A DNA stretch of 43,044 nucleotides. It comes from Arthrobacter nitrophenolicus (GTDB lineage: Bacteria; Actinomycetota; Actinomycetes; Actinomycetales; Micrococcaceae). This document shows, in pieces, positions 34,163-42,262 of this stretch. A program made the translations under genes and the position numbers. The number at the start of each line of letters is the position of its first letter. Positions within the stretch are counted from its first letter, which is position 1. Location of the stretch: the NCBI RefSeq assembly GCF_000332815.1, contig NZ_AOFD01000037.1:1-43044 (forward strand), given 5' to 3'. The notes beneath the pieces were generated by a model, which worked only from the letters and a program-made list of their open reading frames with translations, made no database searches and was not told the DNA's origin.

Positions 34163-34630
34163 CTAGTTGGCAGGGGCAGCCGTGACCATGGCAGCCGTCT
34201 CTGTGCCGCCGCTGACTCGCGCGCGCATGTCCAGGCAGATGATGTCGGTTAGGACGCCGGTCACTGCCCGGTACGACTCCGGGTTGCCGGACCACAGGCC
34301 GGAATCCTCAAGGAAGCGCATAAATTGCATAAGCGAGTAGGTGGCCATGACGCCTTCGTGGACGGTATGGATGATGAGGGACGCCAGTCTTGCTGCCACC
34401 TCGGCCGGGTCGAGGGCAGCAATGGAACGGTTTTCACCAATCTCCGGGTAGAAGCGGAAGAAGAGCTTCAGGCCCGCCAGCACCTCGTCCGCATCGGTGC
34501 TGAATGGGTGCTGGACATACCAGCTCATGAAGGCCGGAGTTAGCGCCTCCAACTCGCGAACGTTTGCGGATGAGGGGATAGCCACTCTTGGGATGGCGGC
34601 TATGGAAGAGCCTCCATGCCGGTTCCGCAT
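34163..34630 (-). CDS. Hypothetical protein of uncertain start
   Basis: I do not recognise this protein. From ATG 34628-34630 it has 155 residues. The part after about residue 25 looks like a real folded domain, with helical stretches NVRELEALTPAFMSWYVQHP, DEVLAGLKLFFRFYPEIGE, DPAEVAARLASLIIHTVHEG and MATYSLMQFMRFLED. The upstream part is Arg/Ser-rich, with codon use unlike the rest of the window, and merges into repeat DNA. It may be a gene whose 5' end was lost or overwritten. An in-frame GTG at 34583-34585 is another possible start. No ribosome site supports any choice. It converges with the ramB gene at a one-base gap. Confidence 0.45.
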   Translation of the reverse strand: MRNRHGGSSIAAIPRVAIPSSANVRELEALTPAFMSWYVQHPFSTDADEVLAGLKLFFRFYPEIGENRSIAALDPAEVAARLASLIIHTVHEGVMATYSLMQFMRFLEDSGLWSGNPESYRAVTGVLTDIICLDMRARVSGGTETAAMVTAAPAN

Positions 34631-34812
34631 GGACTTCGTTCGTGCCGCCCGTCGGCGTTGGTTCCTTCCCACCTTGCTCCTCGCTTTGCTCGCTGTTCGG
34701 GATAACCAAACAGTAGGGAGAAAGCGTCCCGGCCTGCGAGGCAGGAAGCACGTATGTGGATAAGACCCCTGACTCTGAGCCGAACTCCTGCGCACATCTG
34801 GCGGGAAGCCCG

Positions 34813-34954
34813 GGAACGCCCGCTCGCTATCCTGAAGAAAGTGAGCGGGCGTCCGCGCCGGAGCCGCCGTAGGTGAGCGGGCGTTCGGGCCAGAGCGAGC
34901 ATACGTGAGCGGGCGTTTGAGGGAGACCAGCCATAGGTGATGGGGCGTTTGGTT
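34813..34954 (+). repeat. 32-bp-period degenerate tandem repeat with an inverted leading copy
   Basis: GTGAGCGGGCGT starts at 34841, 34873 and 34905, and a variant GTGATGGGGCGT at 34937: an exact 32-bp spacing each time. About 13 bases at the start of the unit are conserved, while the rest is partly conserved (usually ending CATAG or similar). An opposite-strand copy (AACGCCCGCTCGC) at 34814-34826 can pair with the first copy to form a 10-bp hairpin. The last unit runs into the TAXI gene's stop region. The rest of 34631-34953 shows no gene. Confidence 0.75.
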
Positions 34955-35958
34955 CAGCCGTGCAGCTTCCGGTAGGCGTCGGCCGCGGCCGGATGGAGCG
35001 GGATGCCGGCCGTGTTGATCAGGGTTTCCGGGCTGAGGAACTGGACGCCCATGCTGGATTGCGGAATCAGTTCACCGGCGTGGTGCACCAGCAGCTGGAC
35101 GGTCCGTTCCACCGTGCCGGCGTCCAGGTCCGCCCGGCACAGCAGCAGGTTCGCGGCGCCGACCGTCCAGACCGCGGGCACGCCGGGATAGCTGCCCTCT
35201 GGAATGAGGACGCGGTCATACTGCGCTCCGTGCCGCTTGCGCAGCTCCGGCAGCAGCGCCGACAGGTCCAGCAGTGCCAGCGGCACCTCCTGCTGGGCGG
35301 CGGCAACGGCGGCGGTGGGCACACCGCCCGACCAGAACAACGCATCCACTGTGCCCGCCTTCAGGGCGGCCAGGCCGTCGTTCAGGCCAAGGCTTACGAC
35401 GGCGACCGTCCCGTCAGCGGTTGCGCCACCCGCGGTCCGGGCATTCAGGCCTGCTGCCGCAAGGATCCGCGGGGTGGTCAGGGACGTTCCGGATCCCGGC
35501 TGGCCGACAGCCACGGTCCGGCCGGCCAACTGGGACAGATCCACGATTCCGCTGTCCCGGCGCACCACGCAGTGGACGTAGTTCTCGTAGACCTTGCCCA
35601 GGGCCGCCAGCGGTACCGCCTCCGTGCCGGGTTCCGGGGCTGCGGCTGCCGCATCGGCAAGGGCGACCGCGAACGTAGCCCTGCCGCCACGGAGCTCGGC
35701 CAGGTTGTCCAGGCTGCCACCGGTGGACACCGCCTCGGCCCTGTCCGCCACCCCGTGGCGCTCCAGGGACGCCGCCAGGAGGGTGGAGAACTCAAGGTAG
35801 AACCCGCCCGGCTCGCCGCCGGCTACAGTCAGCAGCCCGGGACGCTGCCCGGTGCAGGCGGTCAGGGCTGCCGGCAGTCCGGCGGCCGCCGCCGCTGCCA
35901 GGACGGTCCTAAAAAGCGCCCGCCGGCTAGGAACCAGCGCGTGAGAGCGGTCATCCAT
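34954..35958 (-). CDS. TAXI-family (TRAP-type) solute-binding lipoprotein
   Basis: A 334-residue periplasmic-type binding protein of the TAXI group, anchored outside the membrane. The signal has twin arginines (SRRALFR), a hydrophobic core and lipobox LTAC with lipidated C35. The mature part shows LTVAGGEPGGFYLEFSTLLA, VSTGGSLDNLAELRGGRA, VGQPGSGTSLTTPRIL and DALFWSGGVPTAAV, all typical. No TRAP membrane subunits are nearby. Its ATG (35956-35958) overlaps the histidine kinase stop by eight bases, so it is made with the two-component pair and probably acts as its external ligand-binding partner. Ligand inferred to be an organic acid. Confidence 0.88.
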   Translation of the reverse strand: MDDRSHALVPSRRALFRTVLAAAAAAGLPAALTACTGQRPGLLTVAGGEPGGFYLEFSTLLAASLERHGVADRAEAVSTGGSLDNLAELRGGRATFAVALADAAAAAPEPGTEAVPLAALGKVYENYVHCVVRRDSGIVDLSQLAGRTVAVGQPGSGTSLTTPRILAAAGLNARTAGGATADGTVAVVSLGLNDGLAALKAGTVDALFWSGGVPTAAVAAAQQEVPLALLDLSALLPELRKRHGAQYDRVLIPEGSYPGVPAVWTVGAANLLLCRADLDAGTVERTVQLLVHHAGELIPQSSMGVQFLSPETLINTAGIPLHPAAADAYRKLHG

Positions 35959-37405
35959 CGGCCAGCCCTCCTTCCGTGCCGGAAGCCGGGCGGTCAGCAG
36001 CCGAAGGGGCAGCAGGGAATTCCAGCCGGGCGGACAGGCCGTGGGGCGCAGCATCGGCCAGCACCAGCCGGCCGCCGTTGGCTGCGGCGAGTTCGCCCAC
36101 AATGGTCATCCCCAATCCCGTCCCGGGCACCGGGGCATGGCGTGGCGCGCGCCAGAACCTCGTCGCGGCATTGGTTCGTTCCTGCTCCGAAAGGCCCGGC
36201 CCGTCGTCGGAAATTTCGACCAGGACCCTGTCCTGATGCCGGCGGACAGCTGCGGTAACAGTGGCCCCGGCGGCGTACTTGATGGCGTTGGCAAGGAGTT
36301 CCCCCACCATCTGGCCCAGTTCCGCCGGGTGGCAGGCAACCTCCGCCGGCGGCACGGGCGCCTCGGCCAGGACCAGCCGGCAGCCGGCACGCCCTGCCGC
36401 AGGAGCGGCACGCTCCACTTCCCCCTGCAGGACCGGGAACGGGTCGGCCGGCTGCGCGGCAGACCGGGAACCACCGCTGAAGGGCCGCGCCGAATCCTCG
36501 GAAGCCCGGTGTTCCGCGGCCGCCAGCTTCAGCACCCCGTCGAGGATGTCCTCCACCCGCTCCAGCTCCGCCATCACATTCTCCGCGGCTTCGCGCTCGC
36601 GGGTGGTCTGGAGCTCGAGCTGCAGCACATCCAGCCGCAGCCGCAGCGCCCCGATGGGATTCCGCAACTGATGCGAAGTGTCCGCAATCAGCTGGCGCTG
36701 CGACTCGATGCTGGCGCCCACCGTGCGCGCCATGGCGCCGAAGGACCGGCTCAGTTCCCGCAGTTCGGGCGGACCATCCTCCGGCAGGCGGCCCGCACGT
36801 CCCGTCCGTGCCAGCTCGGTCACGGCCGAGTTCAACCGGAGGACAGGCCGCAGCACCCAGGAGGTGACCCGGGCGGCGGCCAGCAGGAGGACCGCAGCCA
36901 GCGCGACGGCGGCAGCCCCCACGAGGAGCCAGCGCTCGCGAAGCTTCTGGCGCGCCGTCTCCAGGTGGACGTCCAGGACCACCCCGCCGAGGACCTGGCT
37001 GGCGCTGCCGAACGGCCGGAAGATCAGTTCAGAGCCGGACCCGAAGGGCTGCAGCGGGGCAAGGGCAGTGTCCGTGACGTTGAGTCCGGCCCGGGACAGC
37101 GCGTCCCGCACATCGGGCCGGTCGCCCTCCAGGCCGCCCGACGCCAGGATTCCCTGCTGCAGCCGCACCACAACCCCCTCCCCGTAAAGGCCGGAGTAGG
37201 TGTCCATCTCGCGCTGCAGCCGCACCGTGTCCCCGTCGGCTGCAGCATCGAAAGCCACCTGGGCCAGCCGGTTCAGGGATGCGGCCCTGTTGATCTGGAC
37301 TTCCTGCGTGAGTTCGCGGGCGGCGGATCCCAGGATGGTGCCGGAGACCAGGAAGACCACCAGCAGGCACAGCACGCTGAGGACGCCGAGGACCCGCAGC
37401 CTCAC
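35951..37405 (-). CDS. Sensor histidine kinase with HAMP domain
   Basis: A 484-residue membrane kinase. TM1 is at about 5-27, then an extracytoplasmic sensor domain of about 130 residues, TM2 at about 158-180, HAMP at about 181-235, HisKA with phospho-acceptor H245 in ADTSHQLRNPIG, and a HATPase domain with N box (ELLANAIKYA), G1 DDGPGL and G2 GTGLGMTIV. The start is GTG 37403-37405, overlapping the response regulator stop by four bases (GTGA). The Pro/Ser-rich segment around 315-335 is an unusual insert before the ATPase. Layout resembles the TctE-type sensors of tricarboxylate uptake; the ligand is not proven. Confidence 0.93.
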   Translation of the reverse strand: MRLRVLGVLSVLCLLVVFLVSGTILGSAARELTQEVQINRAASLNRLAQVAFDAAADGDTVRLQREMDTYSGLYGEGVVVRLQQGILASGGLEGDRPDVRDALSRAGLNVTDTALAPLQPFGSGSELIFRPFGSASQVLGGVVLDVHLETARQKLRERWLLVGAAAVALAAVLLLAAARVTSWVLRPVLRLNSAVTELARTGRAGRLPEDGPPELRELSRSFGAMARTVGASIESQRQLIADTSHQLRNPIGALRLRLDVLQLELQTTREREAAENVMAELERVEDILDGVLKLAAAEHRASEDSARPFSGGSRSAAQPADPFPVLQGEVERAAPAAGRAGCRLVLAEAPVPPAEVACHPAELGQMVGELLANAIKYAAGATVTAAVRRHQDRVLVEISDDGPGLSEQERTNAATRFWRAPRHAPVPGTGLGMTIVGELAAANGGRLVLADAAPHGLSARLEFPAAPSAADRPASGTEGGLADG

Positions 37406-38076
37406 CGGCCCTCCGCTTCCACCCGGTAACCGACGCCGCGGACGTTGATGATGAATCCGGGTTTCTGCAGCTTGGCGCGGAGCCCGGTGAGGTGGACATC
37501 GAGAGACCGCGAGGAAGCCAGGAACGCGTCACCCCACAGGGCATCCAGGATCTGCTCCCGGGTGACCACCGATCCAGCATTTCGGGCGAGGAGGGCCAGC
37601 AGGCCGAATTCGGTGGCCGTCAGCGGCAGCAGGGACCCGTCCCTGGCCGCGGTCCGCCGGTCCAGGTCGATCTCCAGGTCATCCAGGACGATGGTGTGCG
37701 GGGTGCTTCCGCTGCCGCGCCGCATGCGCCTGGTCACCGCTTCGATCCGTGCCAGCAGTTCCACGAGTTTGACCGGTTTGACCAGGTAGTCGTCAGCGCC
37801 TGAGCGAAGGCCCAGCACCACGCTGCGTTCGTCGTCGCGCGCTGTCAGGATCAGGATGGGGCAGTCGGTGACCTGGCGGAGCTTCCGCAGCACCTCCAGC
37901 CCGTCCATGTCCGGAAGGCCCAGGTCCAGGAGGATCACGTGGAAGTCCCGGTGGGCCAGCAGGGCGTCCGCGCCACGCGACACCCTGGTCGCCTTCAGGC
38001 CCGCCGTCGCCACACCGGCCGTGAGGGCGCCGGCCATGGCGTCGTCGTCCTCGACGATCAGCACGTCCATTGCCAT
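37402..38076 (-). CDS. OmpR/PhoB-family response regulator
   Basis: A 224-residue regulator. The receiver domain (about 3-115) has the acidic pair EDD at 9-11, phospho-acceptor D51 (LLDLGLPDMDG), T78 and K100 (LVKP). The winged helix (about 130-220) ends with DVHLTGLRAKL and the IINVRGVGYRV wing. Start ATG 38074-38076 has AAGGA upstream; an ATG two codons later is possible. First gene of the response regulator-kinase-lipoprotein operon. It is divergent from an organic-acid-type symporter whose promoter carries a direct repeat at the normal position for an OmpR-type activator. Confidence 0.94.
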   Translation of the reverse strand: MAMDVLIVEDDDAMAGALTAGVATAGLKATRVSRGADALLAHRDFHVILLDLGLPDMDGLEVLRKLRQVTDCPILILTARDDERSVVLGLRSGADDYLVKPVKLVELLARIEAVTRRMRRGSGSTPHTIVLDDLEIDLDRRTAARDGSLLPLTATEFGLLALLARNAGSVVTREQILDALWGDAFLASSRSLDVHLTGLRAKLQKPGFIINVRGVGYRVEAEGR

Positions 38077-38165
38077 CTTCCTTTTCCTTTGCCGGGGTTG
38101 AGCCGTCCCCCGCCTTTGGAGACTACCTTCTGGCGGACATTTTTTCCCCGGCGGGCCTGAATCCT

Positions 38166-38223
38166 AAGGAAGTGTTAGGAAAGCGCCCGCCGCGTTGGTT
38201 GTGCCGTGCGTCACCCATAGTTT
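38166..38223 (+). promoter_or_regulatory. Symporter promoter with response-regulator direct repeat
   Basis: -35 TTGGTT (38195-38200), a 17-bp spacer and -10 TAGTTT (38218-38223) form a good promoter. Directly upstream, AGGAA occurs at 38167-38171 and 38177-38181 (unit TAAGGAAGTG / TTAGGAAAGC, 10-bp period, same face of the helix). This places a probable OmpR-family dimer site about 15 bp upstream of the -35 box. Confidence 0.55.
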
Positions 38224-38276
38224 GGTGGGGGTCCTCCGCGCTTTCGGATGACTGTTCACGCAAGGAAGGTTCACTG

Positions 38277-39697
38277 ATGAGCACCGAACAAGCAGCGCCG
38301 CCGGCCAGTGCGGCCCACCCCGGGGCACCCCTCACCGAAGCAGCCCAGACCCGCCGGGCCGTTGGAAACATCCTCAAAGGCTCCGCCGGCAACCTGGTGG
38401 AGTGGTACGACCTCTACGTCTACACCGTCTTCGCAGCCTACTTCCAGGCCCACTTCTTCAACTCCAAGGACGATCTGCAGGCCGGACTGGAGGCAATGGC
38501 TGTCTTCTCGACGTCTTTCCTCATGCGGCCCATCGGCGCCTGGTTCTTCGGCCGGTACGCCGACCGCAACGGCCGCAAGGCAGCCCTGACCCTCAGCGTG
38601 ACACTGATGTCCGCGGCTCATTCGCCATCGCCGTGCTGCCCACCCAGGACGTGATCGGCATCTGGGCCATGGTGCTGCTGGTGCTGGTCCGCCTGCTGCA
38701 GGGCTTCTCCGTCGGCGGCGAGTACGGCACCAGCGCCACCTACATGTCCGAGGCCGCCACGTCGCGCCGCCGTGGCTTCTTCTCCAGCTTCCAGTACGTG
38801 ACCCTGGTGGGCGGCCAGATGCTGGCCCTGCTGGTCCTGGTGATCCTGCAAAACACCCTGGGCGGCGACGCGCTCAACGAGTGGGCCTGGCGCATCCCGT
38901 TCGCACTCGGCGGCGTGGCGGCCCTGGTGGTTCTCTGGCTCCGCCGGTCCATGGAGGAAACCGTCTCCGCGGACCAGATCCGTGCGGCCCACGTCCAGGC
39001 CGCCGGCGAAGCCCAGCCGGGAACCCTGAAGCTGCTGTTCACCAGCCACTGGCGGCCGCTGCTGGTCTGCATCGGGGTCACCCTGGGCGGCACCGTGGCG
39101 TTCTACACGTACACCAACTTCATCCTGAAGTTCATGAACGATACGTCCGGCATCGCCAAGACCGACACCTCGGTGATCAACTTCTGGGCACTGTTCATCT
39201 TCATGCTGCTGCAGCCCGTCTACGGCCTGATCTCGGACAAGATCGGACGCAAGCCGCTGCTCGTCTGGTTCGGCGTCACCGGCGTCCTGTTCACCTGGCC
39301 GCTGCTCTCCACACTGTCCGGCACCAAGGAGCCCTTCACGGCGTTCCTGCTGATGATGGGTGGACTGCTGATCGTGGGAGGCTACACCTCCATCAACGCC
39401 CTGGTGAAGGCGGAGCTGTTCCCGGCCTCCATCCGTGCGTTGGGCGTGGGCCTGGGCTACGCGATCGCCAACTCGCTCTTTGGCGGCACGGTCCCGCTGA
39501 TTGGCGCGGCGTTGCAGAAGGCGGGCCAGGTGGAGCTCTTCTTCACCTATGTCACCGCCGCCATCGCCATTTCGCTGGTCGTCTACATCTTCGCGCTCAA
39601 GAACAAGAAGGCCACGCACCTGGACAGGGAACAGGGCGACGCCTGGGGAGCCACCAGGACGGACGACGCCGGCACCCTGGCAGGTGCCAACCGCTAG
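38277..39697 (+). pseudogene. MFS metabolite:H+ symporter (MHS family), frameshifted
   Basis: A 12-helix proton symporter of the family that includes alpha-ketoglutarate, citrate and proline/betaine permeases. Signatures: GNLVEWYDLYVYTVFAAYF in helix 1, FGRYADRNGRKAAL in loop 2-3, then after the break LLQGFSVGGEYGTSATYMSE and GFFSSFQYVTLVGGQ. One G missing at 38615-38616 (SAG to SFAIAVLPTQ) explains the frame change; repaired length is about 473 residues. Start ATG 38277 has GGAAGG upstream. It is divergent from the response regulator operon and probably controlled by it. The transported substrate is likely a carboxylate (inference). All helices are intact across the break, favouring sequence error. 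Confidence 0.88.
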
Positions 39698-39724
39698 GCC
39701 AGGTGCCAAGCGCCGGGCAGGGCG

Positions 39725-39756
39725 GCGGCGCCGGTGGGGTTCGACGCCGGCGCCGC
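39725..39756 (+). terminator. Hairpin after the symporter gene
   Basis: GCGGCGCCGG and CCGGCGCCGC pair perfectly over 10 bp with a 12-base loop, 27 bases after the stop. No U-run follows. Confidence 0.6.
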
Positions 39757-39907
39757 GTGCCGCCGTCGGCGGTGTGACCGAAACGACCGCAAACCGTAAT
39801 CCTTCCGGCATCGCCCGGCGGCCGGCCCGCTGCTTCACTGGAACCATCCGGTCCTTGGATGGCGGTACGGCGGCGGCCTTGCCTGCCGGGGAATCACAGG
39901 GGAAGAG

Positions 39908-41179
39908 ATGAACGTTCCACGGCGCGCGGTGCTGGCAATGCTCGGCCTTGTGGCAGTGCTTCCCGCTTGTGCGGCCGCGCCCCCGGAGCTGGTGACGGCG
40001 CCGGGGGTGGAGCGGGTCTCGCTGGATGCGGACGCCTATCCGGCTGAAATCGATGCCCTGCGCAGCTCCGCATACACGCTGGGTGCGGCCCTCCTCGCCG
40101 ACGGCGGGGACGGCGCCGCCGGCAACGTCGTCGCATCACCCGGAAGCCTGCTGACAGCGCTGCTGATGCTGCGGTCCGGAGCGGGCGGCGGGGCGGCCGC
40201 GGAACTTGACCGCGTCCTCGCCCTTCCTGTAACCGCCCGCGATGAGGCGGCGAACGCACTGCTCGCCGCCGTCGAAAAGTACGACGGCGACCCCGGCGCC
40301 GTCGACGAGGACAACCCGCCACGGAAGCCCGTGATTCACCTGGCCAACGGACTCTTCCTGGACAGGAACACCCCGGTGGGCGAGGGCTACCTGGCCGGCC
40401 TGGCACGGCACTACGGCACAGGCGTCCACCTGGTGGATTTCCGTGACCGGGCCGCGGCAGAACCCGCCATCGACGCGTGGGTGGACCGGAACACGGGCGG
40501 GCGCATCACGAAAGCCCCGCCCAAGTTCGATATCAGGAACACCTTCAGCCTCCTCAACGCCCTCTATTTCGCCGCCGCCTGGAACACGCCCTTCGACCCT
40601 GCCGACACCACGGACCGGCCGTTCACCACCGGAAAGGGCGATGTGGCGAGTGTCCCGACCATGAGCCAGGCAGGGGGAGCGAAGTACGCCGAGGGGGAGG
40701 GGTGGCGGGCGGTGGACCTTCCCTATGCGGAAGGAGCCGTGATGCGCCTTGCACTGCCGGCGCCCGGCGCCCCTGCCGCACTGTCCGCGGATCAGCTGGC
40801 CCGGATCGGCGCGGCGCTGGAATCCGCCCCGGTCCAGCCTGTCCGCATCACGCTGCCCCGCTGGGACCACAAGAGCAGCTTCGACCTGCGGAAGGTCATG
40901 GAAGCCATGGGTCTGTCCCGCACGCTCACCACGGAAACGGACTTCGACGCGATCCAGCCGGGGCTGAAGCTGACGCAGGCCGCCCAGGCCGCAAACATCA
41001 CGGTGGCAGAGAAGGGGACCGTGGCGGCGGCCGTCACGCAGCTGAACGGACGTGCGGTCAGTGCGCCGCCCGAGCCCGCCATCTCCATCGCCTTCGACCG
41101 GCCGTTCCACTACCAGATCGTCCACAGCGGGACGGGGCTGCCGCTCTTTATGGGCAAGGTGGCGGACCCGCGTTCGTGA
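39908..41179 (+). CDS. Serpin-family lipoprotein (serine protease inhibitor)
   Basis: A 423-residue serpin, rare in bacteria. The signal peptide ends in a lipobox (LPAC, C21), so the protein is tethered outside the membrane. Core blocks: NVVASPGSLLTALLMLRSGA, HLANGLFLDRN, FSLLNALYFAAAWNTPFD, MSQAGGAKYAEGEGWRAVDLPY, and the signature FDRPFHYQIVHSGTGLPLFMGKV. The reactive loop hinge EKGTVAAAVT has small residues at P12-P10, as in inhibitory serpins. Aligning GTVAAAVTQLNGRAV/SAPPE with the alpha-1-antitrypsin pattern puts P1 at Val and P1' at Ser, suggesting an elastase-like target. Start ATG 39908 has GGGGAAG upstream. Family certain; target inferred. Confidence 0.93.
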   Translation: MNVPRRAVLAMLGLVAVLPACAAAPPELVTAPGVERVSLDADAYPAEIDALRSSAYTLGAALLADGGDGAAGNVVASPGSLLTALLMLRSGAGGGAAAELDRVLALPVTARDEAANALLAAVEKYDGDPGAVDEDNPPRKPVIHLANGLFLDRNTPVGEGYLAGLARHYGTGVHLVDFRDRAAAEPAIDAWVDRNTGGRITKAPPKFDIRNTFSLLNALYFAAAWNTPFDPADTTDRPFTTGKGDVASVPTMSQAGGAKYAEGEGWRAVDLPYAEGAVMRLALPAPGAPAALSADQLARIGAALESAPVQPVRITLPRWDHKSSFDLRKVMEAMGLSRTLTTETDFDAIQPGLKLTQAAQAANITVAEKGTVAAAVTQLNGRAVSAPPEPAISIAFDRPFHYQIVHSGTGLPLFMGKVADPRS

Positions 41180-41210
41180 CCGGGCGTGCCCCGGGCCCGG
41201 TGTGCGGTGG

Positions 41211-42068
41211 TTAGCGCGGGCCGCCCTGCCAGAGGGCGTCAAACGGCGCCCCGGACGCCACGCGGTTCCGGATTCCGGCGGTCACAAATTCCTTCGCGGC
41301 GCGGGCGGCTTCCAGCGGGGTTGAGCCCTTGGCCAGTTCTGCGGTGACAGCGGCGGCAAGCGAGCAGCCGGCACCGGATACGGCCACATCGCCTACCTTC
41401 GGTGCGCTCAAAACCTCCAGCGTGTGGCCGTCATAGAAGACGTCGACGGCGTCAGGACCGTCCAGCCGCACCCCGCCCTTGGCCAGCACTGCCGCGCCGC
41501 TGAGCTCGTGGATGCGGACGGCGGCTGCCTTGAGGGATTCGACGTCGGTGATCTCCAGCCCGGACAGCGACTCCGCCTCGAAGTGGTTCGGCGTCACGAA
41601 CGTGGCGAGCGGCAGGATCTGCGCCTTCAGGGCCTGGTCCGTGTCCAGGGCGTGGCCTGGCTCCTGGCCCTTGCAGATCAGGACCGGGTCCAGGACCACA
41701 TTCCCGAAGTTGTTGTCCTGCAGGGCACCGGCAACGGTGGAGATGGTGGCGGGGCTGCCGAGCATCCCGATCTTCACCGTGTCCAGGACGGACGGCGCGC
41801 CCGAGGCCGGTCCGTAGGCTGCGGTGGTTGCCTCCAGCTGGTCGGCGATCACCTGCTGCTCCACCGGCACGAAGCGGTGGTTCCAGCTGTCGTTCGGGTT
41901 GAACGAGACGATGCAGGTCAGGTTGGCGATGCCGAAGACGCCCAGCTCCTGGAAGGTCTTCAGGTCGGCCTGGGCCCCGGCACCGCCGGTTGCTTCGGAG
42001 CCGGCGATGGTGAGCACCACGGCCGGGCTGGTGACGTGCGGCATTGCATCAGCGGAAACGGAAGTCAT
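41211..42068 (-). CDS. pdxK: Pyridoxal/hydroxymethylpyrimidine kinase (ThiD/PdxK type)
   Basis: A 285-residue ribokinase-fold enzyme phosphorylating pyridoxine/pyridoxal and related pyrimidines. Signatures: [22 protein letters not shown] at the substrate-binding strand, [46 protein letters not shown] and the anion-hole loop [15 protein letters not shown] with Cys at the catalytic position as in ThiD-like kinases. The start is ATG 42066-42068 ([11 protein letters not shown]); the frame runs farther upstream without support. It converges with the serpin gene. PdxK versus ThiD cannot be settled from sequence; no thiamine genes are nearby, so vitamin B6 salvage is the favoured reading. Confidence 0.85.
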   Translation of the reverse strand: MTSVSADAMPHVTSPAVVLTIAGSEATGGAGAQADLKTFQELGVFGIANLTCIVSFNPNDSWNHRFVPVEQQVIADQLEATTAAYGPASGAPSVLDTVKIGMLGSPATISTVAGALQDNNFGNVVLDPVLICKGQEPGHALDTDQALKAQILPLATFVTPNHFEAESLSGLEITDVESLKAAAVRIHELSGAAVLAKGGVRLDGPDAVDVFYDGHTLEVLSAPKVGDVAVSGAGCSLAAAVTAELAKGSTPLEAARAAKEFVTAGIRNRVASGAPFDALWQGGPR

Positions 42069-42262
42069 GCACCCATCCTGCCATCCGGCGTCGGGCATTT
42101 TCCTTGTGTGGAAGTACAGCGGAGGCTGACAGGGGGTGTTCAGGGCCACAAGGCGTGCACGCTGTGGCAGGCCGAGGTGGGAGAATGGGGCGACAGTGCT
42201 AATACAGCCGGTGTCCCCTGCAGTTCCGGACCCGAGCGAACCACTATGAAACGGACTTCCCC

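Noticed and set aside
34813..34954. Possible CRISPR array (32-bp spacing)
   Set aside because: Only about 13 bases are shared per unit, the remainder is partly conserved rather than unique spacers, and there are no cas genes.
42069..42262. preQ1 riboswitch before the YhhQ-type transporter
   Set aside because: I could not find the conserved preQ1 aptamer pattern or pseudoknot in the leader.
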